Source of the DNA: Hyaloperonospora brassicae | Lineage: Eukaryota; Oomycota; Peronosporomycetes; Peronosporales; Peronosporaceae | Reading direction: 5' to 3' | DNA: 64,000 bases | Assembly (NCBI GenBank): GCA_947650285.1 | Contig: CANTFL010001456.1 | Location: 62,001 to 126,000 of the forward strand | Shown here: positions 33,002-43,319 of the stretch, piece after piece | Layout of the letters: the number at the start of each line of letters is the position of its first letter | How positions within the stretch are numbered: the first letter of the stretch is position 1 | Position numbers and translations under genes: made by a program | Notes under the pieces: model-generated | Told to the model about the DNA's origin: nothing | Databases searched by the model: none | What the model saw: the letters and a program-made list of their open reading frames with translations, nothing else

Positions 33002-33229
33002 ATGTTCTCAGAGGAGGTTCCAGACGACGCAGCTTGTCAGCTAAGAATGACGCGTGAGACGAGGGGTCAGCGGAACAACCAGATGAGAGGGGTCGAAAAC
33101 GAATGCTTCTTGCGATGCGGATCAAGTACCACCGACTTGGCTCAACGTTTCCAACCAGGGCCTTCATTTGCTACAGAACCCGTTGATCAAGCTGATCTGC
33201 GAATGCGAGAAGAAGGCAGGCGAAGTTAG
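33002..33229 (+). CDS. Unrecognised 75-aa ORF downstream of an initiator
   Basis: ATG at 33002 in the sequence PLADVDMFSEEVPDDAACQL, where Met is the first in-frame ATG after the initiator at 32891-32909. The product is charged, without signal peptide or known motif (RETRGQRNNQMRGVENE). The codons around the ATG (PLAD..MFS) resemble those around 32142, so it may be a decayed tandem duplicate of that gene. It ends 36 nt from the stop of the convergent bZIP gene. Confidence 0.3.
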   Translation: MFSEEVPDDAACQLRMTRETRGQRNNQMRGVENECFLRCGSSTTDLAQRFQPGPSFATEPVDQADLRMREEGRRS

Positions 33230-33265
33230 TACATTGCTATGATGAATGACTTGAGCAAGAGACAA

Positions 33266-34138
33266 TCAAACGCGGCATGAATCAACGAGCTTTGCTACCC
33301 AGTCGAGTTCTTTTTGAGTTGCTTCCTGCACTTGCCCGGAGAGACGCGCAATCTCTTCTTTGCACATCTGGAGCTCCGCCTCGATGGAATCCACCGAGCG
33401 CTGCTCGTACTCTACGAGCTGAGCTTCGGTTTGAAGCAGCTGGAACAGCTCCGACTGGAGTTCCTGGATCTGGTGGTGTTGGTGAGATGCTGTTTCCTGC
33501 ACAGCAAAACCATAGCAAAAGCGGTGCATGGATTGACGAGTAAGCACAACATGTTGGCAAACTTGACTGAGCGTACTTTGTCCTGCTTGCTTCGCTGAAA
33601 TGAGGCCGTTCGCACTTGAGCCTCGCGGCTAAGGTCGCGAAGCTCAGCAGCACAGATTGCTTGCACTGTCTTGTCCGCGGGTTTGTAAGATCGATCAAGC
33701 TTGGTTTCTGGCATCCTTGGTTCATGTTTCTTGGTCACGTCCGATTCGGCTGCTGGACTGACGACGAGTGAGCTGCGCACACGGTCCGAAGAACATCGTG
33801 ATGATGGAAGAACGTTAGCTTTGGTTGAGCTGTACCAACCTGAGCAGAAAGACTCTGCACGCGTAGCAGTCGTACACTGGCGAGTGCAACTGATAGCAAC
33901 CACCTCCACCGTGCTGCTCCCATTGCATGTTTTCTTCGGCATCTTCTGACATCGAGTCTGCAACCTTATCGTAAGTGGAAGCACTTGTGCTGCTATCGTA
34001 GCTGTACATGCTCAGTGCATCAAGCACGGGCTGTTCTTCAGACACGCCCCGTTTCAGAACTTCTTGAATCTCTGGTATGATCAACAGGTCATGTACAGTC
34101 ATGTCCAGCACATCGCTTCGAGGCGGTACCGAAGACAT
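33266..34138 (-). CDS. bZIP-family protein 1 with degenerate basic region
   Basis: Rebuilt as exon A 34138-33910, intron 33909-33840 (70 nt), exon B 33839-33577, intron 33576-33497 (80 nt, GTACGC...GTGCAG), exon C 33496-33266; 240 aa with all phases consistent. Exon A has an acidic, Ser-rich N-terminus (EIQEVLKRGVSEEQPVLDAL). Exon B ends in the segment aligned with a bZIP basic region, ELRDLSREAQVRTASFQRSK, interrupted by an intron at the same point as its neighbour at 34454-35788. Exon C is the leucine-zipper coiled coil (HHQIQELQSELFQLLQTEAQ ...) ending QKELDWVAKLV. The invariant Asn and Arg of the basic region are absent, so it may dimerise without binding DNA normally. An ATG 45 nt upstream (34183) is also in frame, but an initiator-like site falls between them. 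Confidence 0.7.
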
Positions 34139-34156
34139 GACGAACGCGTTGAGTGA

Positions 34157-34173
34157 CGAATACGAAAATGACA
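34157..34173 (-). promoter_or_regulatory. Initiator-like element of bZIP 1
   Basis: Minus strand TTGTCATTTTCGTATTCG resembles TCATTYYNCAWTTT. It lies 20-35 nt upstream of the ATG at 34138 and would place the upstream ATG (34183) outside the transcript. Confidence 0.35.
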
Positions 34174-34453
34174 AGTGCAACATGGCCAGGGTGAATGCTG
34201 TTGACGTTCACGTATATGGGACTGGGGGTTCAGGCACGCCCCTAATGTCTCAGGGCTTTAACATCCACGCGTTGACCAGAAGAGCAACGAGCATTATGTA
34301 CAACTCGCTTTCACTGACTTTCGGTTGGGGTAAGATATTGTCTGAGCTTGTATTACGTAAGGCCTACAGCAGAGTTACTCACTTGCGAAGGTGGCCGCTC
34401 ATCACCTTGACCTGGATCACGACCAAGCAAACACGCACACATTGTCAGCTCAT

Positions 34454-35788
34454 TTACGCCCATCGACACGCCCGCCACTGTCTGTCGCCGGCATGAAGCA
34501 GCGCAAAACATTCTACCACAACGACACGATCTACCCAATCGAATTCTTCTTTCGCTCCATCCTGTATCTTCTTGAAGAGACTGATGGCTTCCTGCTCGTG
34601 CATCTCCAGCTCCTTCTGAAGCGACTCGACCGAGCGTTTCCGATACTGCTTCCACTGCGATTCGGCTTCTTGCAAGCGAGCCAATTCCGCTTGGAGTTCC
34701 TGGATCTGCATCTTTTGCTGGCGTGATTTCTCCTGCCGTGCAAGAAGTAAGTAGGAAGCACAGCTTAGTTATCAACCTCTTGACCTAGCGAGGAAGTGTA
34801 CTGACCGCACCTTTTTTCGTTTCCGATATCGACGAGACGCTGTTTGCATCCGCAGCTTCCGACGAAGCTCGTCGAATTCTGTCGCGTTGATCACGTGCAC
34901 GAGCTGCCCCGTTGGCAACATATTCGAGGCCGACGGGGGTCTCATTGCATGCTTTGCTGCGAACGAGTTCCTCGAAATTGGTGAAGCCCTTTTTGACACC
35001 GAAGCAGCCATTGGAGCGGGCGTCAAGTCTTTTGCATGGGCAGCAAAAGTAAGTGCAGTATGTCCTGCCGTGAGTTGGGGTTGCGTAATCGCTTGCCTGA
35101 AATCGACATACACGTCAGCGATATTGAGCGAGTCAACAACTATCTGACGAGCTCACGGTGGATTGGGAGAGATCGGCGATACAGCTAACGCTGCATGGCC
35201 TCGCGGTATCATAGCACCAGGCCTGCATACAGGGGCGAGAACATTCAGAAACAACAAAGCCGATGTCAGCAAGACGTCCTTCGCACCAAAAGTCATATCA
35301 ATCGATCGCTCTCGGCATGCAGCACACAAAGGTTTTGATGCACAATGCGATACATGAATTGGGAAACGAGATGCTGATTCGGTATACGGTCTCCCTCACC
35401 TGTGGTGAGCAGGAACTACTGCTGACGCTGCGCCTTTATGCGGTACGCTCAGTCCATCCTGCGGACTCAAACTGTTGTTACCAAACGGCGACTCTGCAGT
35501 AACTTGACTTTGGGATCCCGGCGTCCCCGCGGCACCGGTACTGCCGAGGAAATCTACGATCTCTTTCATCTCTCCGTTCAGCGTCTCTCCTCTGTAGCTC
35601 GGGCCCTGCATCGCATCGTGACTAAACTCTCTCCTGACCACATCCTGATTGCTACGATGGTCGACACCGCTGTTCAGAGTCGTTGAAGCTGTTGACTCGT
35701 GATGACTGCCAGGACTGTCCGTCGCCAGAAGCTCTAGAATCTCCTCCATCATGAGCCGGTCATCGATTCCTGGCTGTCGCCAGGACAT
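34454..35788 (-). CDS. bZIP transcription factor 2 (four-exon model)
   Basis: ATG at 35788. Exon 1 35788-35400, exon 2 35222-35157 (66 nt), exon 3 35096-34811, exon 4 34732-34454; introns begin GTGAGG, GTGAGC and GTGCGG and end in YAG. Joined length is 339 aa without stops. Exon 1 begins MSWRQPGIDDRLMMEEILEL and is acidic and Ser/Pro/Gly-rich. Exon 3 ends in the basic region FDELRRKLRMQTASRRYRKR (Met at the canonical Asn position, Tyr-Arg at the Ser-Arg position), and exon 4 supplies the zipper QIQELQAELARLQEAESQW and the shared EEFDWV motif. Exon 2 is inferred only from splice signals and frame; it could be skipped without a frame change. Same strand as bZIP 1, 316 bp apart: a tandem duplicate pair. 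Confidence 0.75.
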
Positions 35789-36760
35789 GAGTCACTTTCG
35801 CAGAGTAGGAATATACGAAGTTAGCGCAAGATGTCTGCGACGCGTCCCACAACCGTTGAAAGGCTCACGAACTTGTAAAAAAGGGAGGAGACCACAGACT
35901 TCAACGGGTTTTGGTCCCGTGATCCACGAGCGATCCTAACTATTCCTGATCACGCACCATCGATTCATGTTGAGGTATGGACTGCGCGCTACGCAGCCTT
36001 GCACGGGCGTCATGATAATGCGATGACGGTCATGTGACGGTGACAACCGACTCTGCATATCGCAAGGACTTGAAGTGGAAGACGCTCAACACCAGAACTG
36101 GAGCCGCCTACGAAGTCCTGAGATAGGACGTGTGCCATGATAGTGTCTACACAACCCGAAAAAGGAATGGCCGACGTGAGATATCGAGTGCGCGGGAATG
36201 TAAGGCCGCAGTCGTGGTCCGTTGTGCTTGCGGGTGGACTGGAACTGATGTTTGGGGGATGCACTATCGTGTCGTTGCTCGCAGCAGTATCTCTGTTGCA
36301 ACTATTTGACAAAGCTGCTGATGACACGAATGCTACAACTCAACACTACCAAAGCGTGCAGCACAGTTCTGAGCTCATATTCTCCGTTCATGATTAGGCA
36401 ACGAGTCAGCGTGTTGTCCTTGCAGTAACCTGTTCCACCAGCAAGAAGCTTATGTATCTACCCGACGGACGGACGCATAGCAAAGATGCGATTCATCGGC
36501 GGCAAGATTTAGCAGAATGGCAGACGACAGGGCAGTGGTAGTGAACAGCAGTCATCGTACAGTCCGCTTGGAAACTGCGCAGTCTAAAGGGTTGGCACCA
36601 AAGTTACAAGTCGACGTGAATTCCAGCGAGACAAAGGACCTGGAGCGACGTACATTTGTCGACGAGTTCAGAATGCATCTCAGCTACTCAGCGCTACAGG
36701 ACCAGCACCGCGCGATACGGATCCTTCTTGCTTCCTTGCATCTACCTCACGTCTCTCTCT
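35789..36760. other. Intergenic stretch, no supported gene
   Basis: Weak frames at 36010-36327 (minus) and 36137-36397 (plus; a possible hydrophobic segment LAGGLELMFGGCTIVSLLAA) are unrecognised and overlap each other. Confidence 0.5.
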
Positions 36761-37630
36761 TCATCTCATCTGCGGCAGTGGCGGCGGCGGCGGAGGAGCT
36801 CCCATCCCCGCTACCGTATGAGGTGGGTATGGCATTCCCATTCCCATGCTTTGCGGCACTGGAGGTGGCGGTGGCGGCACCCCCATGTTCATGTTCATGT
36901 TCATGTTCATGTCCATCATGTAGCCTCCTCCGTGACCAAACTGAGGCGGAGGAGGTGGGTGCATCCCCGGGCCAACTGGTCCGCCCCCATGCGCAGCCGT
37001 AAAGGCAAACAGCGTATGAGGTTTGAGCTTATTCGGGTTCTTCTGCGCCAGTAAACGCTCAGCCTCCGAGCCGTGACGTTCGTTCTGGCTATCCTTTTTG
37101 TAGGCATATTGCACCACCACTTGGCGATTGCACAGGTACTGTCCGTGCATACACTCAATGGCTAAGTCCGCCGCTTCGAACGAATCGAAGCTCACAAAGC
37201 CAAACCCTCGCGACAGTCTCGTATCCGGATCCCGCATCACTTTGGGGGTCTCAATGATCCCCCCAAACGCCGAAAAGGTGTCATACAGCAGCTTTTCGTC
37301 CACTTCGGCGTCGAGGTTACCCAAAAATAGATTCGCCCCCACGTCCAGCACCTTTTTCTCGTTGGACGCTTTTTTCACGCGAATCACTTTCCCATACAAT
37401 TGGACCATATTTAACACCTTAACCGCGTACTCGGCGCACTCTTCCGTGCGAAACTCGACAAAGCCGTAGTTCTGGTGGCTGCCCGTGATCTTGTCGCGCG
37501 GCATGTGCACGTTGCAGACACTGCCGGTCTGGAGCATGAGCTCCCACAATAGCTCTTCGCTCACGCGGTCGTCCAAGTTGGCCACGTAGACGGTCGCGTC
37601 CTGATTGCGCTGCTCGATGGCCGCCGACAT
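36761..37630 (-). CDS. SF3B4: Splicing factor 3B subunit 4 (SF3B4/SAP49)
   Basis: Component of the SF3b complex of U2 snRNP, which helps fix U2 on the branch site. Single exon, 289 aa, ATG at 37630. The N-terminus [20 protein letters not shown] is almost universal in SF3B4. Two RRMs follow: RRM1 about residues 12-90 with RNP1 NYGFVEF, and RRM2 about 99-177 with ANLFLGNLD and RGFGFVSF. Then comes the conserved linker [20 protein letters not shown] and a Pro/Gly/Met-rich tail with poly-Pro runs and an (MN)n stretch from a CATGTT hexamer repeat. The tail is shorter than in human SF3B4 (424 aa), within the range of protists. Confidence 0.95.
   Translation of the reverse strand: MSAAIEQRNQDATVYVANLDDRVSEELLWELMLQTGSVCNVHMPRDKITGSHQNYGFVEFRTEECAEYAVKVLNMVQLYGKVIRVKKASNEKKVLDVGANLFLGNLDAEVDEKLLYDTFSAFGGIIETPKVMRDPDTRLSRGFGFVSFDSFEAADLAIECMHGQYLCNRQVVVQYAYKKDSQNERHGSEAERLLAQKNPNKLKPHTLFAFTAAHGGGPVGPGMHPPPPPQFGHGGGYMMDMNMNMNMNMGVPPPPPPVPQSMGMGMPYPPHTVAGMGAPPPPPPLPQMR
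36888..36917 (+). repeat. Hexanucleotide repeat coding for Met-Asn
   Basis: TTCATG repeated about five times in the SF3B4 tail; on the coding strand it gives alternating Met and Asn. Confidence 0.85.
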
Positions 37631-38039
37631 GAGGCCGTGCGATTTATTTTACTTACACGCACAGGGGAAATGCGAGGAGCGGGTGTGGGTGTGGGTGTGA
37701 AAAGAGCACGTTTCTAACGGAGGCCAACAGAGATAGGATGCAATTGGTCGCAGGACACAAAACAGATGGAGCGGATATTTGGTCGCCATTATTGTGAAGT
37801 GGGCTCTTTCGCTTTGTGCTGCTACCAGTCGCAACGGAAAGACACTCTTTTTCGCTCGGGTGGCGAGAAAAGGGCTCACTTTCGCGTCACTTGCCACCAC
37901 GTCCGATCGAGAGTGTGTACGGTTCGCAATCACATTGGAATTCGAGAACGGCTCAACGACATATGTACGAAACGCAGTATTGCTCACGGACTGTTTACTG
38001 TTCAAACGGTACCATGTTCTCGATCCTTCTTAGTAGTTT

Positions 38040-38423
38040 TCAGCATGCCAGAGAGAGATAGGTAAGCAATGTCCTTGGCGTTAAAGTTGTAGAAAGATGA
38101 GTCTCGACCAAGGAGCAGCCGAAACGAGCTTGTCTGTATCCAAGATGATGTGCTTGACCAAGGAAAAGCTTGACAGCTTCGACCATCGTGTGTAGGTAGC
38201 CAAGAGCTGCCACCTCGTCACCTTCGGCCATTGTGTTTCCACTTACTTTCACATGAACAATGTGATCCAGAGAGAAACTAGCAGTCTTTCTGGTGCATTT
38301 GCCGGGACCCCAACGATTGACAGCTTTCAGCTGGATCGATCCTCGACGACTTACTATACTCTCGACCCGACTGATCAAAGCGGTTACACTCATCATCTCA
38401 CCCCGTAGCATCGAAGCGTTCAT
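38040..38423 (-). CDS. Unrecognised 127-aa ORF
   Basis: ATG at 38423, open for 127 codons with balanced composition: MNASMLRGEMMSVTALISRV, then RWGPGKCTRKTASFSLDHIV. Two GTAAGT strings occur inside, which would be strong donors, so part of it may be intronic. No family recognised. A plus-strand frame (38450-38641) with DRFVLTAVARSQLRASVEVG is an alternative coding reading next to it. Confidence 0.3.
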   Translation of the reverse strand: MNASMLRGEMMSVTALISRVESIVSRRGSIQLKAVNRWGPGKCTRKTASFSLDHIVHVKVSGNTMAEGDEVAALGYLHTMVEAVKLFLGQAHHLGYRQARFGCSLVETHLSTTLTPRTLLTYLSLAC

Positions 38424-39006
38424 GAAACAACGTCTTCAGAGTCTCCAGCATGCGATCCCTCCGCGGCTATCGCTGCTGTCCCTTCAATGCAACACGAAAT
38501 GGAGACAGGTTCGTGTTGACGGCCGTTGCCAGGTCACAGCTACGGGCATCAGTCGAAGTTGGCGACTTTGTGCTCATGGCAAATTACTACTTGCTGCTTA
38601 GCTCCATCGTGCCTCAAGAAGATCGCCGCAAAGATCGCTGAGAGGCGTTCGTGTGCGGCAAGCACATTGCGGTGGACTGGCACATCAGCACAAGATATCT
38701 CGTACGTGCGGAAGCCACGGCTCTGCTTTCAGTAAAAGCTGAAGGACGTGCATCGTAGCCGACGTGCTTCCTTCAGCTGTACACTACACGCGTGCTGACA
38801 TTCAACCGGAGACTGTGCCACAGTCAAAGACCAAGTCGCAAACGCGGCTCACTACCGGACAACTCTGACAAACGGTATCTGCGCACCTCCTGTCGATTAG
38901 CGGAGAGGCGTCTTACAACGAGACTGTGGCATGCGAAAGATGGGTGGAAAGAGATTTGGATGCACCCAAGTCTCCGCTATGCAGCTTCGATCTTCAAGGG
39001 TAGTTG

Positions 39007-39007
<1 letters not shown>

Positions 39008-39036
<29 letters not shown>
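39008..39036 (+). repeat. (GA)n microsatellite
   Basis: About 14 GA units, with a second shorter tract at 39117-39134, about 130-260 bp upstream of the cytochrome b561 start. Confidence 0.9.
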
Positions 39037-39040
<4 letters not shown>

Positions 39041-39242
39041 GTTGAAAGGACGACGGCCAATGCGACGTCGGCATTGTAACGCAAAGAAAAAACGGTATCT
39101 TTTCGATAGTCCGCATAGAGAGAGAGAGAGAGAGATTACGCATACCGTTCCTGGCGTCCAGTATCAAAGAGCGACGTCGTCTACCCGTCACCCGATCGCT
39201 TTCGTATCATGCGATCCATCGAAACTTCTTCCGCGATCTTTG

Positions 39243-39258
39243 GATCATTCAACGATTT
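39243..39258 (+). promoter_or_regulatory. Oomycete initiator of the cytochrome b561 gene
   Basis: GATCATTCAACGATTT fits TCATTYYNCAWTTT at nearly every position and lies 12 nt upstream of the ATG at 39270. It is the main support for starting the gene there. Confidence 0.6.
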
Positions 39259-39269
39259 CTCAACGAGCG

Positions 39270-40390
39270 ATGAGAATGGAGTCCTGGCCGCGCCTTTTCG
39301 CCCACGTACGTAGTGTCAAACACTTTGGTGCCTCTTGTTCATCGTCTGTTGTGGAGAGTCATGTGATTGCAGGATCGTGCAGAGCGTTCTTTCGCGTCCG
39401 CTGTAGTGTAACGTGGGAGACGTTGGGTGCCGACTTGAGATACCTCACGCTTTCTTCTTCTTGTTGCTGCATCGACTACCTCGTGGTACCTGTGAGCGTA
39501 CAGACTCTTCCCGTGCTCGTGCTCGTGCTCATGGCCTACTGGATGGGAAGCGGCTTGACCGCTTTTGCAGTCAAAGACGGAGTCGTGACAGTCAACGACA
39601 TGTCTGGATTCTCATGGACTCACGGAGACGCGCGCGTGTTCAACTGGCACCCGCTGCTCATGACCTTCGGCTTTGTCGTTTGCTCCATGCAGGCAGCTCT
39701 CGCGTACATCTCCCTGCCGTTCAGCCACGAAGTCAAGAAGGTGACGAGCGTTGTTGCGCGGCGTCGCACGCGTTCCATCCGGTACTGACCCCATTGCTCT
39801 GTTGCTGTACAGCGCATCCATCTGTCGCTGCACGCGCTGGGGTTCCTGAGTGCCGTGCTAGGGGCGATCGCGGTCTTCCGCTTCCACAACGAGCACAACA
39901 TTACCAACCTCTACAGTCTCCACAGTTGGCTCGGACTCATGGTCGTGCTCGGCTTTGTAGCGCTCGTACGTCGCGCACTGCGTGTTCGCCCAGAGGTATT
40001 CCCGTCCTAACGCCAGTGTCTTGTCGTGCGATGCAGTGGGTCGGCAGCTTTGCCGTGTTTGTCTACCCGGGAGCACAGGACCACGTCCGCGCCTTTGCTG
40101 CGCCGTACCACATTGGCCTGGGGCTGACGCTCGTCGCGCTCGTCGTCGCGACCGTCGAGACGGGCATTCTCGAGAAGCTCTCGTTCAACAACAGCTGCAA
40201 CGTGAGCGGCCTGTTGTACGGCAGGGCCGTCAAGGGCCACATGGCGCCCGACTGCGTGACGGGCAACGTCATTGGTCTGCTCGTGGCTCTGTCGCTGGCC
40301 GCGCTGGTCGTCACGATCTGGCACGCCAAACACGCCAAGTCGAAGACGCTGCACAGGGACGAGACGACGCCACTACTGCTGGACAGCTAA
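39270..40390 (+). CDS. Cytochrome b561 family transmembrane electron carrier
   Basis: Di-heme membrane protein that passes electrons, usually from ascorbate, across an intracellular membrane. Model: exons 39270-39305, 39373-39402, 39504-39740, 39813-39965 and 40037-40390; introns of 67, 101, 72 and 71 nt with GT-AG ends and phase 0 throughout; 269 aa. Conserved heme-ligand context: FNWHPLLMTFGFV, RIHLSLHALGFL, NLYSLHSWLGLMVV and APYHIGLGLTLVAL. About six hydrophobic helices fit the family. There is a short cytosolic-type tail HAKSKTLHRDETTPLLLDS with an acidic dileucine-like ETTPLLL, suggesting vacuolar or lysosomal sorting. Exons 1-2 (22 codons) are inferred from splice sites and the initiator. 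Confidence 0.88.
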
Positions 40391-40510
40391 AGCGATCGCG
40401 ACGAGCGAATAGCCAATGGAGAGGACGGCACGTGATGCGAAGACCCGTTGGTGCTGTTGCGTGCCGCGACGGACAATAGCAAAGGCCGCGTCTACCGATC
40501 GCGTGGCGCT

Positions 40511-40593
40511 GAGCAAGCGGTCTCTCTCTCTGTCTCTCTGTCTGTCTATCTGTCTCTCTCTCTGTCTGTCTGTCTGTCTGTCTCTCTGTCGGT
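40511..40593 (+). repeat. CT/CTGT microsatellite upstream of the carrier gene
   Basis: Alternating (CT)n and (CTGT)n tracts, pyrimidine-only but for G, between the b561 stop and the carrier start. Confidence 0.9.
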
Positions 40594-40842
40594 GTATCAT
40601 TCCCCACTGCAACACGTCCTGTTCTGTTCCGAAGCTCTTTCAACGCGTATTCGTTGCATACTCCGCAAAAAGACGCCCACGTGAGCTGCTCGACGTTGAC
40701 GGTCTGGCAATCAATCGTCAAGAGCGCACGTGGTGGGGATGGACGTCGCAGCCCTCTCACGTGGCCCGCGCGTACGAAGGGGGTCGAGACCATGTTGCTC
40801 GAAGGTACGTGCCTGTCGGCACTGCTCCCCCCCCACATTCGC

Positions 40843-40895
40843 GCACACTCGCAGCACACTCGCGGCACACTCGCAGCACACTCGCGGCACACTCG
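40843..40895 (+). repeat. 11-bp tandem repeat (CACTCGCGGCA)
   Basis: About five units of CACTCGC(A/G)GCA about 140-190 bp upstream of the carrier ATG, alternating A and G at one position (a 22-bp higher-order unit). Confidence 0.85.
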
Positions 40896-41027
40896 TGTTC
40901 CAAAACACGGTGTCTTTTTTGCGCGGCGACCAAAACCCGCACCGCTCGTGCCACGACGACGTCGCTCACCCCTCCCCGCTCGCGCCCCCCGTCCTCCTCT
41001 TCCTCCTCCACCCCACGAACACCCACA

Positions 41028-42945
41028 ATGGCCGACGACGGGCGTCGCCGCCCACCGCCGCCGCCGCAGTGGGCCGACGCGCTCGGGACGTACAATCCCA
41101 ACTTCTCCCTCACGCCCCAAGTGCTCGCGATCATGCGCGCGTTCTTCGCCGACTTGCGGCCGGACGACGAGGGAACGATCAGCCGCGAGGCGCTGGCCGA
41201 CGAGATCGCGCGACTGGCTCCGAGTCTGGCGACGGACCAGCGCCTGGACATGGCCCCGCGGGACGAGCGACTGGACTTTGCTGCGTTCTGTGAGTGGGTC
41301 ATGCGGTGCAAGGCGCAGCACCCGCAGTCGGTCCAGAACGTCTACACGTCGTGGGCGACGCAGCTCGCGGCGCTCGACTTTGGCCTGAGCGACGGCGAGA
41401 GCCTCTTGTTCGACTGGAACCACTCGGCGCCGCCGGCCCACGAGTCACTGGCGCGCGAGACAGTTCCGTGCGAGATTGTCCAACTGTTGCAACGTCGGCG
41501 GCTCGCGCGAAAGCGGCCCGAAAGCAGCAGCAGCAGCGCCGGCGCGCCAAACGTGCGCTCGCAGCACGAGCACGAGATCGTATCTGGTGCCGACGGTGGG
41601 CAAAACGGTCGTCTGGACGGCACAGGGCCAGCCCACGAGGCAGTGTGGAATCCAGCGGACCGCAAGCTCGTCGATGTAGCAGCGGATCAGACCGTCGGAG
41701 CGGACGGAAACAAAGACTCGATGCTGACGGTCTCCAAGTCGTTCCTTGCCGGTGGCATGGCAGGCATTGTCGCCAAGTCGGCTTTGGCTCCTCTGGACCG
41801 CATCAAGATCCTCTTCCAAGTAGACGACCAGCGCAAATTCAATTTCCGCAATGCTCTCCGGATGGCCAACCAAATATACGTCCACGATGGATTCCACGCA
41901 CTGTTTCGAGGAAACATGTTGAACATCCTGCGCGTTATTCCGTACGCAGGACTACAGCACTCGGGCTTTGACTTCTTCAGGCACAAATTCCACGCGCACA
42001 ACTTCAAGAAAGCAGAAAAAGAGGAGGGCGCTCATGTGCCGAAACTCAGCAATGTGCAGCTCGTGACGGCCGGGTCACTGGCAGGAGGAGTCTCGTTGAT
42101 TGTGGCGTACCCGCTGGATATCGTACGCGCGAGGTACATGGTGCAGATGGGGAAGCACCGCTACACTAGCATTTGGGAAGCTGTAGTCACGATGTACAAG
42201 GTCGATGGTATGCGGTCGTTCTCACGCGGACTGTTGCCATCGCTGCTTGGTACGCTGCCGTACACTGGCATCGGGTTTTCGCTAAACGAGCGATTCAAGG
42301 CGTGGGTAAGTAAGTGCAGTGTGTTGTGCTTGTTACTGGCACCGCTAACAACAAACGCGTGATGCGTGCTCGCTTGTGCACGTAGGCGCTTGAGTTTCAG
42401 CACCGGCGGTTGGAGCGGAAACATGGGCAGAGTGTGCCCGGTGCAGGCCTGAACACGTTGACAAAGTTTGGTTGCTCATATCTCGCGGCATGTATCGCAC
42501 AAACCAGTACGTGCCTTTTTGCTGATAATGTCTTTGTAGCATTTGTTTCGGAGAGAGGCTTTTGGCTCGATCATGATTGCTCACCAAGCTTGTTGTCTTT
42601 CGTTTCTAGGCACGTACCCATTAGACACAATCAGGAGACGTATCCAGACCGACGGCTACGCTTCGCGATCTCGGGCCGAAATTCGATATACAGGTGTCAT
42701 TTCGACGGCACGAACCATTCTTGCGCGAGAAGGCTGGCGGGGTCTATTCAAAGGCGTGTCAGTAAACTGGATGCGGGTAAGCCTGATCTTCTTCTTGTCT
42801 GCTGCAATCTGTATCCCCACTACTTGTGTGAGTTGCTGATCACGATGGTTCTTGTGCGCCTGTGCAGAGTCCAGTATCAACTGGCATCAGCTTGACGGCA
42901 TACGATATTCTAAAGGAGGTGATGGGGGTCGAAAAAATAGAGTGA
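41028..42945 (+). CDS. Mitochondrial carrier (SLC25) with N-terminal EF-hand-like extension
   Basis: Inner-membrane solute carrier. Model: exons 41028-42305, 42386-42506, 42610-42776 and 42868-42945 (introns 80, 103 and 91 nt); 547 aa, phases consistent. Three carrier repeats are present: SKSFLAGGMAGIVAKSALA with PLDRIK; TAGSLAGGVSLIVAYPLDIV; and, across the second intron, SYLAACIAQTSTYPLDTIRR. It ends NWMR|SPVSTGISLTAYDIL, a close fit to SLC25A42/Leu5 CoA-type and SCaMC ATP-Mg/Pi carriers. The N-terminal 220 residues contain a helix-loop-helix DLRPDDEGTISREALADEIA and DERLDFAAFCEWVMRC that look like degenerate EF-hands, then a low-complexity linker. The extension suggests calcium control but the loops are imperfect. 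Substrate not determined. Confidence 0.88.
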
Positions 42946-43319
42946 ATCCTTGCGCAGTTTTGGCGAGAGCTACCCATCATCCGAGTGGTCGGCGCAAGTT
43001 TCGCCACTTGCACAGGCTGCCAGACACAGAGCACATGTACGGCATGTACTCTCTTAGCATCGCACGGTTTGATGCCTTTCGTCTGTAGAGTTCGCTCGTC
43101 AGTTATAATAGTTGCGTTGAAAAATGGCCCGCATGCATCCCGTTCGACTGGTACGAATTGCCAGGTCAAAGTTGCTACGCGGAGCAACGAGTATACTATA
43201 AATGCGCTAGACTATCATGTACCACGCTCACGGTTCCTAAACGCTGTAAAGTACGTGTTCGCGCCAGTCCGTATGTATTTACAGGATTGCGTAGGTACAT
43301 GTCGGGCACCGACTAATCG

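Larger units (their letters stand above)
37631..39242. other. Intergenic stretch with one doubtful ORF
   Basis: Contains a minus-strand 127-codon ORF (38423-38040), described separately, and (GA)n tracts at 39008-39036 and 39117-39134. Plus-strand frames 37766-38065 and 38931-39268 have no recognised content. Confidence 0.5.

Noticed and set aside
38931..39300. Long N-terminal extension of the b561 frame
   Set aside because: It has no ATG at its start and translates (GA)n repeats as Arg-Glu; the initiator at 39243 favours starting at 39270.
40416..41027. Upstream extension of the carrier frame
   Set aside because: It translates simple repeats (CT/CTGT and CACTCGCGGCA); the first sensible ATG is 41028.
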